64,000 bases of DNA from JAAFIP01 sp043778205. Lineage in GTDB: Bacteria > Pseudomonadota > Gammaproteobacteria > Burkholderiales > Burkholderiaceae_C. A model generated the notes under the pieces. That model saw only the letters and a list, made by a program, of their open reading frames with translations. It searched no databases and was not told the origin of the DNA. The first letter of the stretch is position 1, and the number at the start of each line of letters is the position of its first letter. This document shows positions 40,372 through 49,088 of this stretch, piece after piece. Position numbers and translations under genes: made by a program. The stretch covers positions 13,035-77,034 of the forward strand of contig JAYWGO010000034.1 of NCBI GenBank assembly GCA_043778205.1, given 5' to 3'.

Positions 40372-42396
40372 TTATTTTTTAGGGAGTGCATCGTCACTCC
40401 ACTTTAAAATTGAAGCAAAAATTTGGCGCTCTTTGTCAACTGTTAGTTGGCCTCGCACCCGTATATCGGTGCTGGTATCGCGTGGGCTGGCACCAAACAA
40501 GCGAGGCGGGCTAAGCGACTGGGCTAGCCCGGCAATCACCACCAAACGCGAGCCAAGTCTGTCTCTGCTTGCGGGCAGTTTGAAAGATTTGGTTGCCGGA
40601 AACTGCTTGGTACCGCGCTCAAAACGATTGGTTTCGCTCAGATCTTCTGGGTAAATGGGGTAAAGCTGGCCTAAACTGTCTTGCTCAGCAATGATTAAAT
40701 CTAGAGATTTCCCGCTGGTATTGCGAACTACCAAGTTAGCCGTGTTTTGAGGGGCCAAGGGCTTCACCACTGTATCTATACTTAGTGCATCGCTACGTAC
40801 CACACGGCCATTGGCACTGACCTCTAAAGTCGCGCTGAAACCTTGCAGCTCCATGTCTTTGGCTTGGTCGGTAACGTAAGCCAGCCACTTCCATTGCGCC
40901 AGGTCTTGCAAGCGCCTTTGCAAGGCGGCGGCATCGCTGAGCTTTTCTGCATTCGATTGCAAAGCATTGGCCAGCGCAGGCAGGGCTTGCAAGCTGTAAG
41001 CGCCAGCCGCTAAGCTGGTAACTTGTGCATCAAACGCATTGTCTGTTACGCGCTTAACCGACGCCGGGTAAGGCAGCCGAATACCAGCGGGTAACGGGTT
41101 ATCAGATCGCACCCTCAAGCTGATGGCCACCGGCTCAGACAAGGCTGTAACTTTCCAGGTGTTTACCTGGGGCACAGAGGCCAGCAGCGCGGGAACGGTA
41201 AGGCGTGCTGTACTGGGCCCAACGGTGGCCAATAAGGCTTCAGCAGCTAGCGCTGTGCCGTCATTTTTGACAGCTGTGACGCTGACGGTCTGGCCCTGCT
41301 CTAGCCCGTCAAGCCAACCACTTTTAAGTGTGAGCGAACCGCCTACCCGCTGCGCTAACCATGTAGGCCGGCCTGCGGCAGTGGGCTTTTGATTCGAGAA
41401 AATCTTGTAATCTAAATCTCCCTCGGCCACGGGTGAAGGAAGCTCTCTGTTGGGGAAGAGTTGCTGCAACTCTTCAATCACGGGTGGGTAGGCACTTAAA
41501 ACACCTTGGTAAAGCTCTCTCCAAGTTTCTGGTTTTTTCTTAAAAGCATCTGCTACAGCCCAGGTTAGCAGGCCGTGCGGCAGTGCATCACGCTGCTTGC
41601 GCGGGAGGCGTAGTTCAGGCGAAACTTGGTGGCTTTCAGACGCAAAGAAAGCAATATATTGGGCTTTGTTTGTAGTGTCTTTAGGCGCTGAAACATCGAA
41701 GCTTTTACCCAAAATACTGAGCTTAATTTTGCTGGCTTTGTTTAAAACCAGGTCTGTCAAAGTTAACCCCCGAAAACGTATATCTTCATTCAATGATGTG
41801 CTGTTTGCGCTGACACCTCGGGTCATTGATGCGGCTGAACAGGTGTCAAACAAAGACCAGACAAACACGTTTTTAGCTAAGAATGCTTTGATCCAGCGGC
41901 CAAAGTCTGTGTCTTTAATCTGTCCGTCTAAAGTAGCCTCTTTTCCTGCACTGGTAGTGCGCGCATCACGGGCCAAGAAAATTTCGGCCAGATCGTCGGG
42001 TTCTTGGTAGGTTTTAGCGCTGTCATTGAGCCGGGTTCCATGCCCCGAAAAGTAAAGTACCACGGTATCGTCAGACTGCGAATCTTTAAGCATGCGGGCT
42101 AAGGCTTCGTGGATACGCGGCGCATCTGGCATGGCGGCACCGGGTACACCATCAGCCAATGTGATGATGTCGCTGGCCTTGAATCCTTGCGTTAACAATG
42201 TATCTCGCATCAAAATAACATCGTTGCGTGGAGCTTGTAGCCACAGCGACTGAGGTTGGTTTACCAGCTCAGAAACGCCGACCAGAAGTGCTCGCTGGGC
42301 AGCTGCTGCCTCAAACGCCCAGAAAGAAACTATACATGCCAGCCACACACAAGCTTGTCGTAAAAACGCAGGCATAGGCAGCTTGACCGATAGCAT
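40372..42396 (-). CDS. Exported caspase-like peptidase (C14) with C-terminal DUF4384-like domain
   Basis: This 674-residue protein has a signal peptide (about 1-32, ending FEAAAAQ) followed by a caspase-like peptidase domain (about 33-300). The catalytic dyad is intact: His119 in YFSGHGTR and Cys186 in FDTCSAASM. A middle beta-rich region follows. The C-terminus (about 560-650, NLVVRNTSGKSLDLIIAEQD and PIYPEDLS) resembles DUF4384, also present in the PpkA-type kinase of this locus. It lies 31 bases upstream of hcp2 and 15 bases downstream of the membrane regulator gene, so it belongs to the main T6SS operon. Predicted location is the periplasm. The substrate is unknown; envelope T6SS parts or the barrel protein are candidates by inference. 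Confidence 0.88.
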   Translation of the reverse strand: MLSVKLPMPAFLRQACVWLACIVSFWAFEAAAAQRALLVGVSELVNQPQSLWLQAPRNDVILMRDTLLTQGFKASDIITLADGVPGAAMPDAPRIHEALARMLKDSQSDDTVVLYFSGHGTRLNDSAKTYQEPDDLAEIFLARDARTTSAGKEATLDGQIKDTDFGRWIKAFLAKNVFVWSLFDTCSAASMTRGVSANSTSLNEDIRFRGLTLTDLVLNKASKIKLSILGKSFDVSAPKDTTNKAQYIAFFASESHQVSPELRLPRKQRDALPHGLLTWAVADAFKKKPETWRELYQGVLSAYPPVIEELQQLFPNRELPSPVAEGDLDYKIFSNQKPTAAGRPTWLAQRVGGSLTLKSGWLDGLEQGQTVSVTAVKNDGTALAAEALLATVGPSTARLTVPALLASVPQVNTWKVTALSEPVAISLRVRSDNPLPAGIRLPYPASVKRVTDNAFDAQVTSLAAGAYSLQALPALANALQSNAEKLSDAAALQRRLQDLAQWKWLAYVTDQAKDMELQGFSATLEVSANGRVVRSDALSIDTVVKPLAPQNTANLVVRNTSGKSLDLIIAEQDSLGQLYPIYPEDLSETNRFERGTKQFPATKSFKLPASRDRLGSRLVVIAGLAQSLSPPRLFGASPRDTSTDIRVRGQLTVDKERQIFASILKWSDDALPKK

Positions 42397-42411
42397 GGTA
42401 GCTTGCCTCTT

Positions 42412-43491
42412 CTATGGCTGGCCAAGCTGGTTAACCAACTTTGACTGCCCCAAAGCGGCCTTGCTGGCCACTGCGTCTTTTGACCTGAGTGTGTAGACAC
42501 CTTGTGCGTCGGGGCCTGCCACAATTTCGCTTCCGCTCGAACGCATGAGATCGATCACATCACTGAGGGTAGCCTGCGCATTGATTTTTACCTTAAAGTC
42601 GCCTGTTTCTAAAGCGACCACAGGTGCTGATCGAAAACTAACCGAATCATCAGTAGCCACATTCAAATTCATGCTGGTCACTGTAGATACCATGACATAA
42701 GCCGCCAGCATAGAAAAAGCGGGCCGCACCAGCCAGTCCTTGGCAAACCATGCTTTGACACGGCTAAGGCCATCTAGCTCTGGCAGGTGAAATTTAGTGG
42801 TGTAGGCCAACCGATCGGTGAGCTGGTACGCAATAAACCGTGCCACAGCACCTCGGTAAGCGGCTTGGTACTTAGACCGCTCATCTTGCAAACCCAGGGG
42901 AGTGCCTGTCAGCACCAAGTGCTGGGATGCCACTGTGCGCAATGCAATGCAGCCTGGCTCGGGCGGAATAGTGCTTTTGACTGCATCTTGGTGCTCTTTG
43001 GCTACCGCACGAATGGCTTCCAGCCGCGCTAGGGATACCTCGCCTACGACTTTAGCCTGCGTCGAGGGAGAGTTTTTGAGGGTCACGGGATTCCAAGTTT
43101 GAACTACGCCAAACATGGGCTCAAAAGGGTCGTCTTCAGGCTCTAGCAAAACATCAGATTCGCACGCCCAGCTGGTTTCACACGCAGTAAACCAACCATT
43201 CCATTGCTGGCCTTGCACAAAAGTATCTAGCAGTATGCCTACAAAAAAGCCGTTACTGGCCACTTGTACCAGCCTGCCTGGGCGCCATTCAGGCGTAAAT
43301 GCTTTGGCGGCAACGGCTGCTCTGCGCTGAACCAGTTCAGTTAAAGGGTGAATCAGCTCTGCAGTATGGCGGCTGTTTGGTTTCTCAAAGGTGCCGGTTT
43401 GCGAACCAGCGTCCTCAAAGAGACTGGATTTATCAGTATCTAGCGCTGCCTCTACAAGTTCTAATGGGGGCCAGAGATCGTTCGGGTACAC
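42412..43491 (-). CDS. Membrane protein with anti-sigma-like C-terminus
   Basis: This 359-residue protein has a cytoplasmic N-terminal part (about 1-265), one membrane helix (AFSMLAAYVMVSTVTSM) and a periplasmic C-terminal domain. That domain contains the pattern INAQATLSDVIDLMRSSGSE then VAGPDAQGVYTLRS, which resembles the C-terminal segment of many proteobacterial membrane anti-sigma proteins. No zinc-finger is evident. The N-terminal region has PEWRPGRLVQVASNGFFVG and FGVVQTWNPVTL, not recognised. The start is GTG at 43491 with AGGA before it; this clears the sigma-like gene by 7 bases, while a longer frame would overlap it. Lying between a sigma-like gene and a periplasmic protease, it may sense an envelope state and control the sigma-like factor. 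Confidence 0.65.
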   Translation of the reverse strand: MYPNDLWPPLELVEAALDTDKSSLFEDAGSQTGTFEKPNSRHTAELIHPLTELVQRRAAVAAKAFTPEWRPGRLVQVASNGFFVGILLDTFVQGQQWNGWFTACETSWACESDVLLEPEDDPFEPMFGVVQTWNPVTLKNSPSTQAKVVGEVSLARLEAIRAVAKEHQDAVKSTIPPEPGCIALRTVASQHLVLTGTPLGLQDERSKYQAAYRGAVARFIAYQLTDRLAYTTKFHLPELDGLSRVKAWFAKDWLVRPAFSMLAAYVMVSTVTSMNLNVATDDSVSFRSAPVVALETGDFKVKINAQATLSDVIDLMRSSGSEIVAGPDAQGVYTLRSKDAVASKAALGQSKLVNQLGQP

Positions 43492-43498
43492 ATTTTTC

Positions 43499-44326
43499 CT
43501 AGGTTGCTTGAACGTAAGACGCTTGAGCACCTAAGATTTTGAAGACGGAATAGATCGCTTTCATGTTTTCTGCATGAATCGGAATGCCTAGAGTTTTTTC
43601 TATCCAAGCCCCTAAAAAGGTTTTTGCATAGTCACTGGTAAGTCCCTGCCTTTTATGCACCAAGCCGAGCCGACCTGCGCGGTAATGGTAGGACGTAATT
43701 GCATGGCGAGAGGCTACGCCAGATAAACCGCCCTCAGACTCTTTGCCAAAACCCTCGCACAGCAAAATACGCTCTGGTGCATCAAGTTGGTCAATAAAAG
43801 AAGCTGCTGCTTGGGCTACTTTGTTTTGACTGAGTCCAAACTCGCTCAAACATGTATCAATATCATCCTCGGCGCTAATTTGCTCTTCGAGCTGACTTTC
43901 GGTAATTTGATCGCCAATGGATAACTTTCTTCTGAATGAACTTGCGCGGGTGCAATCGATTAAATAGCGGCGAAAGTAGGCGCACAGGGCGTAAGAGCTT
44001 GACGGGGCGCTATGCCCATCATCTTCGCTGTCTGTATCTGTTGGGTTTTTCTGTAACGCGTCTTTACCGCGCTCCTGCAACCTCAGTACTTTGCAATAAA
44101 TGAACTGGGCAATCAGCTCCTGCCGGCCTTCTCCCAGTATTTGTAACTCCGGAGGGTTGCAACGCTGCAGCGCGCGGCTGACAATGCTGTACATCTGGCC
44201 AATTTCAGATGCGGAGAGCCCTTGCCTGCGTTTCCATAAAGCGACCAAATGCGCACTTTCGGTGCTGTCCAGTGTTTCGCGCATACCCTGCCCGGTGGGT
44301 GGGTCTGCCTCTTTGAGATATCTCAT
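43499..44326 (-). CDS. Sigma-70-like regulatory protein heading the T6SS operon
   Basis: This 275-residue protein is probably a divergent sigma factor. The segment YALCAYFRRYLIDCTRASSF has the look of a region 2 helix, and HAITSYHYRAGRLGLVHKR near residue 215 looks like the region 4 helix-turn-helix. An acidic linker (DTDSEDDGH) and a C-terminal extension of about 40 residues are unusual. No membrane segment is present. It is the first gene of a nearly gapless 20-kb T6SS block, preceded by nested inverted repeats, and is followed by the membrane protein with anti-sigma-like tail. I infer autoregulation and control of the T6SS block. Similarity is weak, so a non-sigma DNA-binding protein remains possible. 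Confidence 0.6.
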   Translation of the reverse strand: MRYLKEADPPTGQGMRETLDSTESAHLVALWKRRQGLSASEIGQMYSIVSRALQRCNPPELQILGEGRQELIAQFIYCKVLRLQERGKDALQKNPTDTDSEDDGHSAPSSSYALCAYFRRYLIDCTRASSFRRKLSIGDQITESQLEEQISAEDDIDTCLSEFGLSQNKVAQAAASFIDQLDAPERILLCEGFGKESEGGLSGVASRHAITSYHYRAGRLGLVHKRQGLTSDYAKTFLGAWIEKTLGIPIHAENMKAIYSVFKILGAQASYVQAT

Positions 44327-44473
44327 AGCTTCTCGATGGGTTAGATAATTTTTTATTCAAATCAATAACTTACTGCTATTTGCCTACCCACTTAGCGCGC
44401 CTTTGAAAAGGGTCGCACCAGCGCAACATGACAACCTGAACCCAACTTTGTAATTTTTTACTCACTGCCAACT

Positions 44474-44549
44474 TTACATTTGATCAACATAACTTAGCAT
44501 AGGTGTTATGGTACGTGCCAAAACAAATCAAGTACCATTCCAAATGTAA
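44474..44549. promoter_or_regulatory. Nested inverted repeats upstream of the sigma-like gene
   Basis: The outer arms TTACATTTG (44474-44482) and CAAATGTAA (44541-44549) are exact complements. Inside them ATGGTAC (44508-44514) and GTACCAT (44532-44538) are also exact complements. They lie about 150-220 bases upstream of the sigma-like start and could be an operator array or a leader-RNA hairpin. Confidence 0.45.
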
Positions 44550-44629
44550 CGTATCGTAAAATACGCGCCAACCAAGCTGCACATTTGACGCGGGCTATTG
44601 CTTTATGCGATTTACCGTTGGTCAAAATA

Positions 44630-44695
44630 CACTATTAATTTAATAGCTAACTATCCAGCATTTCCTTGGGTCTAAGGCTTAAAGTACTTAAAACA
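44630..44695 (+). repeat. Dispersed ~65-bp repeat, copy F
   Basis: Contains ACTATTAATTTAATAGCT, six bases, then CCAGCATTTCCTTGGGT and an A-rich tail CTTAAAACAA. It lies between the mltA terminator and the sigma-like promoter region. Confidence 0.85.
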
Positions 44696-44707
44696 ATGCA
44701 CTAGAAC

Positions 44708-44740
44708 GCAAAAAACCTGCAAGCGATGAACTTGCAGGTT
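44708..44740 (-). terminator. Rho-independent terminator of the tssKLM-mltA block
   Basis: AACCTGCAAG (44714-44723) pairs perfectly with CTTGCAGGTT (44731-44740) around a seven-base loop. On the minus strand the hairpin is followed by a T-run. It lies 64 bases after the mltA stop. Confidence 0.88.
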
Positions 44741-44803
44741 TAAAGTGCAGGCTAGTTGTTTATATCCAATTAGCCCCGCTTTGAAAAGTTACCTAAGTCA
44801 CAG

Positions 44804-46375
44804 TTAATCGTCTTCAGCGCAAAAATCTGCCGATGGCACAAGGCACTGGTTTAGCTCTACCTCGGCACCAGCGCCACGCGTTTTACCTGCCAGAAGGCTA
44901 GAAGCAGCCACTTTGAGACCACGCGGGAGCAGCACCCATAATTGACCACGCTCTTTCATGCGCCTGGCTTGGGTGGCCGCCTGGGGACCATCACCAAAGA
45001 AGTAATCTGCTCTGACAGCACCACGAATAGCGCCGCCTGTGTCTTGGGCAATCATCAAACGCCGCACTGGAGCGCCGTTGATCGGGTCACGGGTCGACAT
45101 GAATACCGGGTAGCCCAACGGGGTGCTGCGCGGATCTACTGCAATAGAACGGCCGGGGGAGAGAGGCACACCCAAAGCACCTACTGGGCCACCTGTTTTG
45201 CCGGTACTTTCTCTGAAGAATACATAACTTGGGTCTTTGATGCCGCTACCGGTGGGGGCCCGTGCAGGGGCTTTTTGCCCAGGTACCAATACAGCCCCCA
45301 TGGAGGCAGGTTTGGCCAGTTTAAAGCCTCGGGTGCGTACTGCGTCATCGTCTTCATCGGTATCGGCATCTAGCTCTACAGAGCGACCGCGGGTCTTGGT
45401 GGCGGGCTTGCCATCACTTGATTTGGCCAATGTAGGGCGAAATGGATGGCCGTTTTGCTCAGCGTAGGCTACACGCATGACTTCACCGCCCTCTTGCATC
45501 CGAATGCGGCCCGAGCCTTGCACTTGCATTTCGTACAACGCGTTGGCGTTGTCCACGAAAGCCAGCACCTTGGCATTGGGCGCGCCCAGCGTTTCAATTT
45601 CTTCACGCGTGTAGTAGGCCACCAGTTGCTTACCATTGGCACGCAAGCGTACTTTGCGGTCTAGGGTGTCTAATACCAGGTTATTCATATCGATCACAAA
45701 CAGCCCAGGGCCCCCAATGTCTTTGGTAGTGAGGTTGCTTTGCAGCACCACATTGCGCCCCTCCACGCGGGCCGCTAGCGTGCCCGTGCGCTGTGAAGCA
45801 GCTACTTTGCGTGCATCAAGGTACAGCATGTCTTCTGGTTGGCCGTAAACCGGGTAAATGTAAGGTGCACCGTAGCGACGGCTGCCTTTGATCTCAGGCT
45901 CAAAATAACCTGTTACCACGCCGTCTATCTTGCGGTCGTCGTCTTGAATTTGGTAGGCAGCAAACTCTTTTTCATAAAAATTGCGAAGCGCGCCTGTGCT
46001 ATTTCCGTCTATGCTGCGCGCTCGCGTGCACAAGTCTCGCCACTCTGTGGCCCTGCTAGCCAAAACTTTGCAGCTTTCTAAAAACGCAGGCCAACCCTCT
46101 ACCAAGTTGTCTGTCGTCCAACCCGGTACTTTGTCAAAGCCTGTGGAGGCGTATTTTGCCAGCTGGGTTGAGAAATTGGCAGTGTCACCGGCTGTGCCCC
46201 CTGCAGAAGCAGCCGCAACTTGGGTTGCGCCGGCGCTTGGCGCAGGGGTTGCCTTGACCACGCTAGGAGGTGCCTCCCCAGGGATTTGTATGGTTTGCTT
46301 GGTTGCAGAGCAGCCCACCAGCAGAGTGAGCGCAACGCTTGGCCAAAAGATACGGTTAAATTTAGTGGTGTCCAT
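44804..46375 (-). CDS. mltA: Lytic murein transglycosylase A within T6SS operon
   Basis: MltA cleaves the beta-1,4 bond between MurNAc and GlcNAc in peptidoglycan, releasing 1,6-anhydro-muropeptides. The 523-residue precursor has a lipobox (LLVGCS, Cys about 22), so it is anchored in the outer membrane. Residues about 70-310 form the MltA domain (GVVTGYFEPEIKGSRRYGAPY, YEMQVQGSGRIRMQEGG) and about 390-490 the 3D domain (SIAVDPRSTPLGYPVFM, MIAQDTGGAIRGAVRADYFFG) with its aspartates intact. AAGGAGTCGAAA precedes ATG. It follows the ppkA-type gene and is the last gene of the tssK block, so it probably opens the wall for the TssJLM complex, as reported for other T6SS-linked transglycosylases. Confidence 0.93.
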   Translation of the reverse strand: MDTTKFNRIFWPSVALTLLVGCSATKQTIQIPGEAPPSVVKATPAPSAGATQVAAASAGGTAGDTANFSTQLAKYASTGFDKVPGWTTDNLVEGWPAFLESCKVLASRATEWRDLCTRARSIDGNSTGALRNFYEKEFAAYQIQDDDRKIDGVVTGYFEPEIKGSRRYGAPYIYPVYGQPEDMLYLDARKVAASQRTGTLAARVEGRNVVLQSNLTTKDIGGPGLFVIDMNNLVLDTLDRKVRLRANGKQLVAYYTREEIETLGAPNAKVLAFVDNANALYEMQVQGSGRIRMQEGGEVMRVAYAEQNGHPFRPTLAKSSDGKPATKTRGRSVELDADTDEDDDAVRTRGFKLAKPASMGAVLVPGQKAPARAPTGSGIKDPSYVFFRESTGKTGGPVGALGVPLSPGRSIAVDPRSTPLGYPVFMSTRDPINGAPVRRLMIAQDTGGAIRGAVRADYFFGDGPQAATQARRMKERGQLWVLLPRGLKVAASSLLAGKTRGAGAEVELNQCLVPSADFCAEDD

Positions 46376-46431
46376 TTTCGACTCCTTCGGAGAATTAACA
46401 CCATAAAAAGGTGTGGATACTCACTAAACGA

Positions 46432-48429
46432 TTACTTTTCCGTAATTTTGAAACTAATTGCACCATAAGGGTCTGCACAGGGTGCCGCGGCCTCGCATGG
46501 AGCGGTTCCTAGCAATATCGGGGGGCCATTGCCGCGCCCAGCCTCTAGTGCGGCCAGAATCTTGACAGGAAACTGCCCAAAAACACCGTCGTACTGAATT
46601 CCTGTGGCTTTAATGTCGCGTTCGCGCTCGCTTACCAGCACTACAAACTCATCAACCCCGGCGGGTCCACCTGCGTCCATGGCCCAAGAAGGCCTGGGAA
46701 GTGACAGCGTAGCGCCCGCTTCTATGCGATTGCGCTTGTCTAACGCGTTGGGAAACAGTAAATACATTTCACTGTTAGACGACAAATAGTACACATAAAC
46801 AAAGCCCGCTTTGTTACTTTTAACTTGAAACTCAAGCTTGTCTTTGCCAATCAAGACTTCCGGCTTGACAGGCTTGGCCGCTACTTCATAGCTTGGATTT
46901 ACACCCAGCAAGAGATCGTTGAGCGACTGGCTTAAGCTAAATGGCTTGGCAACAGGCACCGCAACGGGTACGGTGCCTGCGGGTGCAACTTGGGCAGGTG
47001 TAGCGCCTTGGGTACCCGTTGCATTGCCGGTGGGCTTGCCTGCGTCAGCAATTTGAACCGCAGGCCCTGTGCTTTGCATCCACCACACCCCGCCCGCAGC
47101 TACCAAGAGGGCTACCACTGCAGCGCCAACAAGCACCGCTTTAGAGCTCTTTTTTTGTCCTGTCGCTGGGGTACCCTCGGCAGCTTGTATGCTGGAGGGA
47201 GCGATTTTCGAGGCAGCGTCTGCGTTTTTAGCGGCGGGAGAGCGACCACTTGAGGCTAGCGCCACGCCCTCGTCCAGGCTAGGCAGCCCTAAAGCTAAGC
47301 GAAACTCCGACATTGACTGTGGCCTAGATTCGGGCCGCACGCCCAAACCCGCATCGATACCCGATAACACTTGGCTGCTAAACCTTTGCAGTAAAACCGC
47401 ATCTCCCGCAAGCGGAACATACCGGTCATTGAGCAAGCGCGCCACCGAGGGTGGGGGTGAACGCCCAGTTACAGCGACATGCATTACCGCGGCCAAGGCG
47501 TATACGTCTGTCCAAGCACCTTGCGTCATCTCGGGGGTTTCAGAATACTGCTCAATAGGCGCATAGCCTGGCTTCAAAATAACCGTAATCGCCTGTGTTA
47601 CGTTGGTAATTACACGCCGAGCAGCGCCAAAGTCTAAAACCACCGGTAACCCGTTAGATTCCAGCAAAATGATGTTGTCGGGCGCAATATCGCGGTGGTA
47701 GCAATTGGCTCGGTGCATAACCGCCAGCGCTTGGGTAACGCCATCAATTATGTCCAGCAACCAACTTTGCTTGACCTGTGTTTGCGTGTCTGCCAACGCT
47801 TGCTTCAAGGTGTCGCCCTTGTAGCAGGGCATGACCATATAAGTAGTTCCGCGTTCTTGCCAAAACCTGTAAACTTTTAACAGCGAAGGATGGTCAAACT
47901 GGGCAAGCAGCCGCGCTTCGTTGATGAAGCTGCGCATACCGACATCAAATGTTTCTTGGTGCCGCTGCGAGATAGGCACCACACTGCCATCGGCGCGCCT
48001 GTTGGCCAGCGCCGTAGGCATATATTCTTTGATAGCCACTACCCGTTCTAGGGTGTGATCCCAAGCCTCGTACACCACACCAAAACCACCCTGCCCGATG
48101 ATACGCGTAACCTCAAACTCCGCCACACGTGTACCCATAGGCAGTAAATTGGCATCGCTGGACTCTTCAGGCGCATTGGGCTGAGGCTCAAACTTGCCCG
48201 GCTGCGTCATAGGAAACTGCGTTGCCAACGAACTCGGTGGGCTATCCACTGGGATTTTTTTCAGCGGGTTAGCCACAATAACCGTTGCACCGTCTTCGTT
48301 TGGCACCTGCTGCACACCAGGTGGTTTAGAAGAAATGATACGGGTTGCATCATCGCCAGGTTCAGCCGCGCTGGCAACAGCAGATTTGTCAAAACCAGCA
48401 GATGAATCAGGAGGTGAATTTGCCGTCAT
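46432..48429 (-). CDS. ppkA: Transmembrane Ser/Thr kinase of T6SS (PpkA type)
   Basis: This is a Hanks-type kinase controlling T6SS by threonine phosphorylation. After a disordered N-terminus (1-100), the kinase domain (about 105-380) has the glycine loop IGQGGFG (111-117), Lys134 in VAIKEY, HRDIAPDN (Asp247) and DFGAAR (Asp266), all intact. One membrane helix follows at about 435-455 (VGAAVVALLVAAGGVWWM). The periplasmic C-terminus (about 525-640) resembles DUF4384: VYVYYLSSNSEMYLLFPNAL. Its likely partners are TagH and the PP2C phosphatase encoded at 17-20 kb. It is preceded by tagF and followed by mltA. The kinase-DUF4384 layout differs from the P. aeruginosa PpkA, which has a von Willebrand domain. 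Confidence 0.92.
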   Translation of the reverse strand: MTANSPPDSSAGFDKSAVASAAEPGDDATRIISSKPPGVQQVPNEDGATVIVANPLKKIPVDSPPSSLATQFPMTQPGKFEPQPNAPEESSDANLLPMGTRVAEFEVTRIIGQGGFGVVYEAWDHTLERVVAIKEYMPTALANRRADGSVVPISQRHQETFDVGMRSFINEARLLAQFDHPSLLKVYRFWQERGTTYMVMPCYKGDTLKQALADTQTQVKQSWLLDIIDGVTQALAVMHRANCYHRDIAPDNIILLESNGLPVVLDFGAARRVITNVTQAITVILKPGYAPIEQYSETPEMTQGAWTDVYALAAVMHVAVTGRSPPPSVARLLNDRYVPLAGDAVLLQRFSSQVLSGIDAGLGVRPESRPQSMSEFRLALGLPSLDEGVALASSGRSPAAKNADAASKIAPSSIQAAEGTPATGQKKSSKAVLVGAAVVALLVAAGGVWWMQSTGPAVQIADAGKPTGNATGTQGATPAQVAPAGTVPVAVPVAKPFSLSQSLNDLLLGVNPSYEVAAKPVKPEVLIGKDKLEFQVKSNKAGFVYVYYLSSNSEMYLLFPNALDKRNRIEAGATLSLPRPSWAMDAGGPAGVDEFVVLVSERERDIKATGIQYDGVFGQFPVKILAALEAGRGNGPPILLGTAPCEAAAPCADPYGAISFKITEK

Positions 48430-48452
48430 AGTTGGAATCGATTACACAGCAA

Positions 48453-49088
48453 TTACGCAGCAATTGCGTCTGGATAGCCAAATAAAAACTCGAACTCTGC
48501 CCTGGTAGGTAGCCCATTGCACAGATGGGCCACGGTTGGTTGCTGGGTAATATTGGTCGTCCATAAAGTCTGTCCCGGCGAAAGCATAGGCAAAATATCG
48601 GGCGTTGTTTCCTCTATGGAAGCTGGTTCACTGAAAATTGAATGTAGCGCGGTATCAAATTGTGCTGCATCTTGGTCAGTATCTAAAGCCGTTAATGCAG
48701 CGTTAGCGCTACGCTGCCACCAGCAGTGCATGTGCGCTGGATTAAGGTCTGATGAGATATCGACCATGCTGGGTAATAAAGGTGTTGCCAAAGTCAATGG
48801 AAAATACCTGCCTACAGAGTCTACCGAAGGCATCAAAACTCCTATCCAAGGATGTGCATTCACAATACCCGCAGACAAAACAAAGTACCACAATGGTGCC
48901 TCTAAATAGCGGGGAGTCCAGTCTTCGCGGTGCTGGCGTAATTGCAGCATTTCTCGTTGCAGCCAAGCGTCCCATGTTTCTAAAAACTCCGGTGCCAACC
49001 TTCTTTGCGCAAAATCTCCATTGCCTGGCAATTTGCCAAACCAAGCAGGTAGGTTAGCACTCAGTTGCGGCACAGTCAACAAGTCCAT
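48453..49088 (-). CDS. tagF: T6SS regulator TagF
   Basis: TagF is a post-translational repressor of T6SS that acts on Fha or assembly. The 211-residue protein has the family signature PAWFGKLPGNGDFAQRRLAPEFLETWDAWL (positions 14-43, quoted in parts: PAWFGKLPGNGDF, EFLETWDAWLQ), then WYFVLSAG, GVLMPSVDSVGRYFPLTLA. Its ATG overlaps the tssM stop (TGATG), so the two are translationally coupled. It lies upstream of the kinase gene. Confidence 0.93.
   Translation of the reverse strand: MDLLTVPQLSANLPAWFGKLPGNGDFAQRRLAPEFLETWDAWLQREMLQLRQHREDWTPRYLEAPLWYFVLSAGIVNAHPWIGVLMPSVDSVGRYFPLTLATPLLPSMVDISSDLNPAHMHCWWQRSANAALTALDTDQDAAQFDTALHSIFSEPASIEETTPDILPMLSPGQTLWTTNITQQPTVAHLCNGLPTRAEFEFLFGYPDAIAA

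Larger units (their letters stand above)
44327..44803. other. 477-base spacer between mltA and the sigma-like gene
   Basis: No gene is seen. The region holds the mltA terminator (44708-44740), repeat copy F (44630-44695), the nested inverted repeats at 44474-44549 and, by position, the promoter of the sigma-like gene and the 20-kb T6SS block. Confidence 0.6.
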
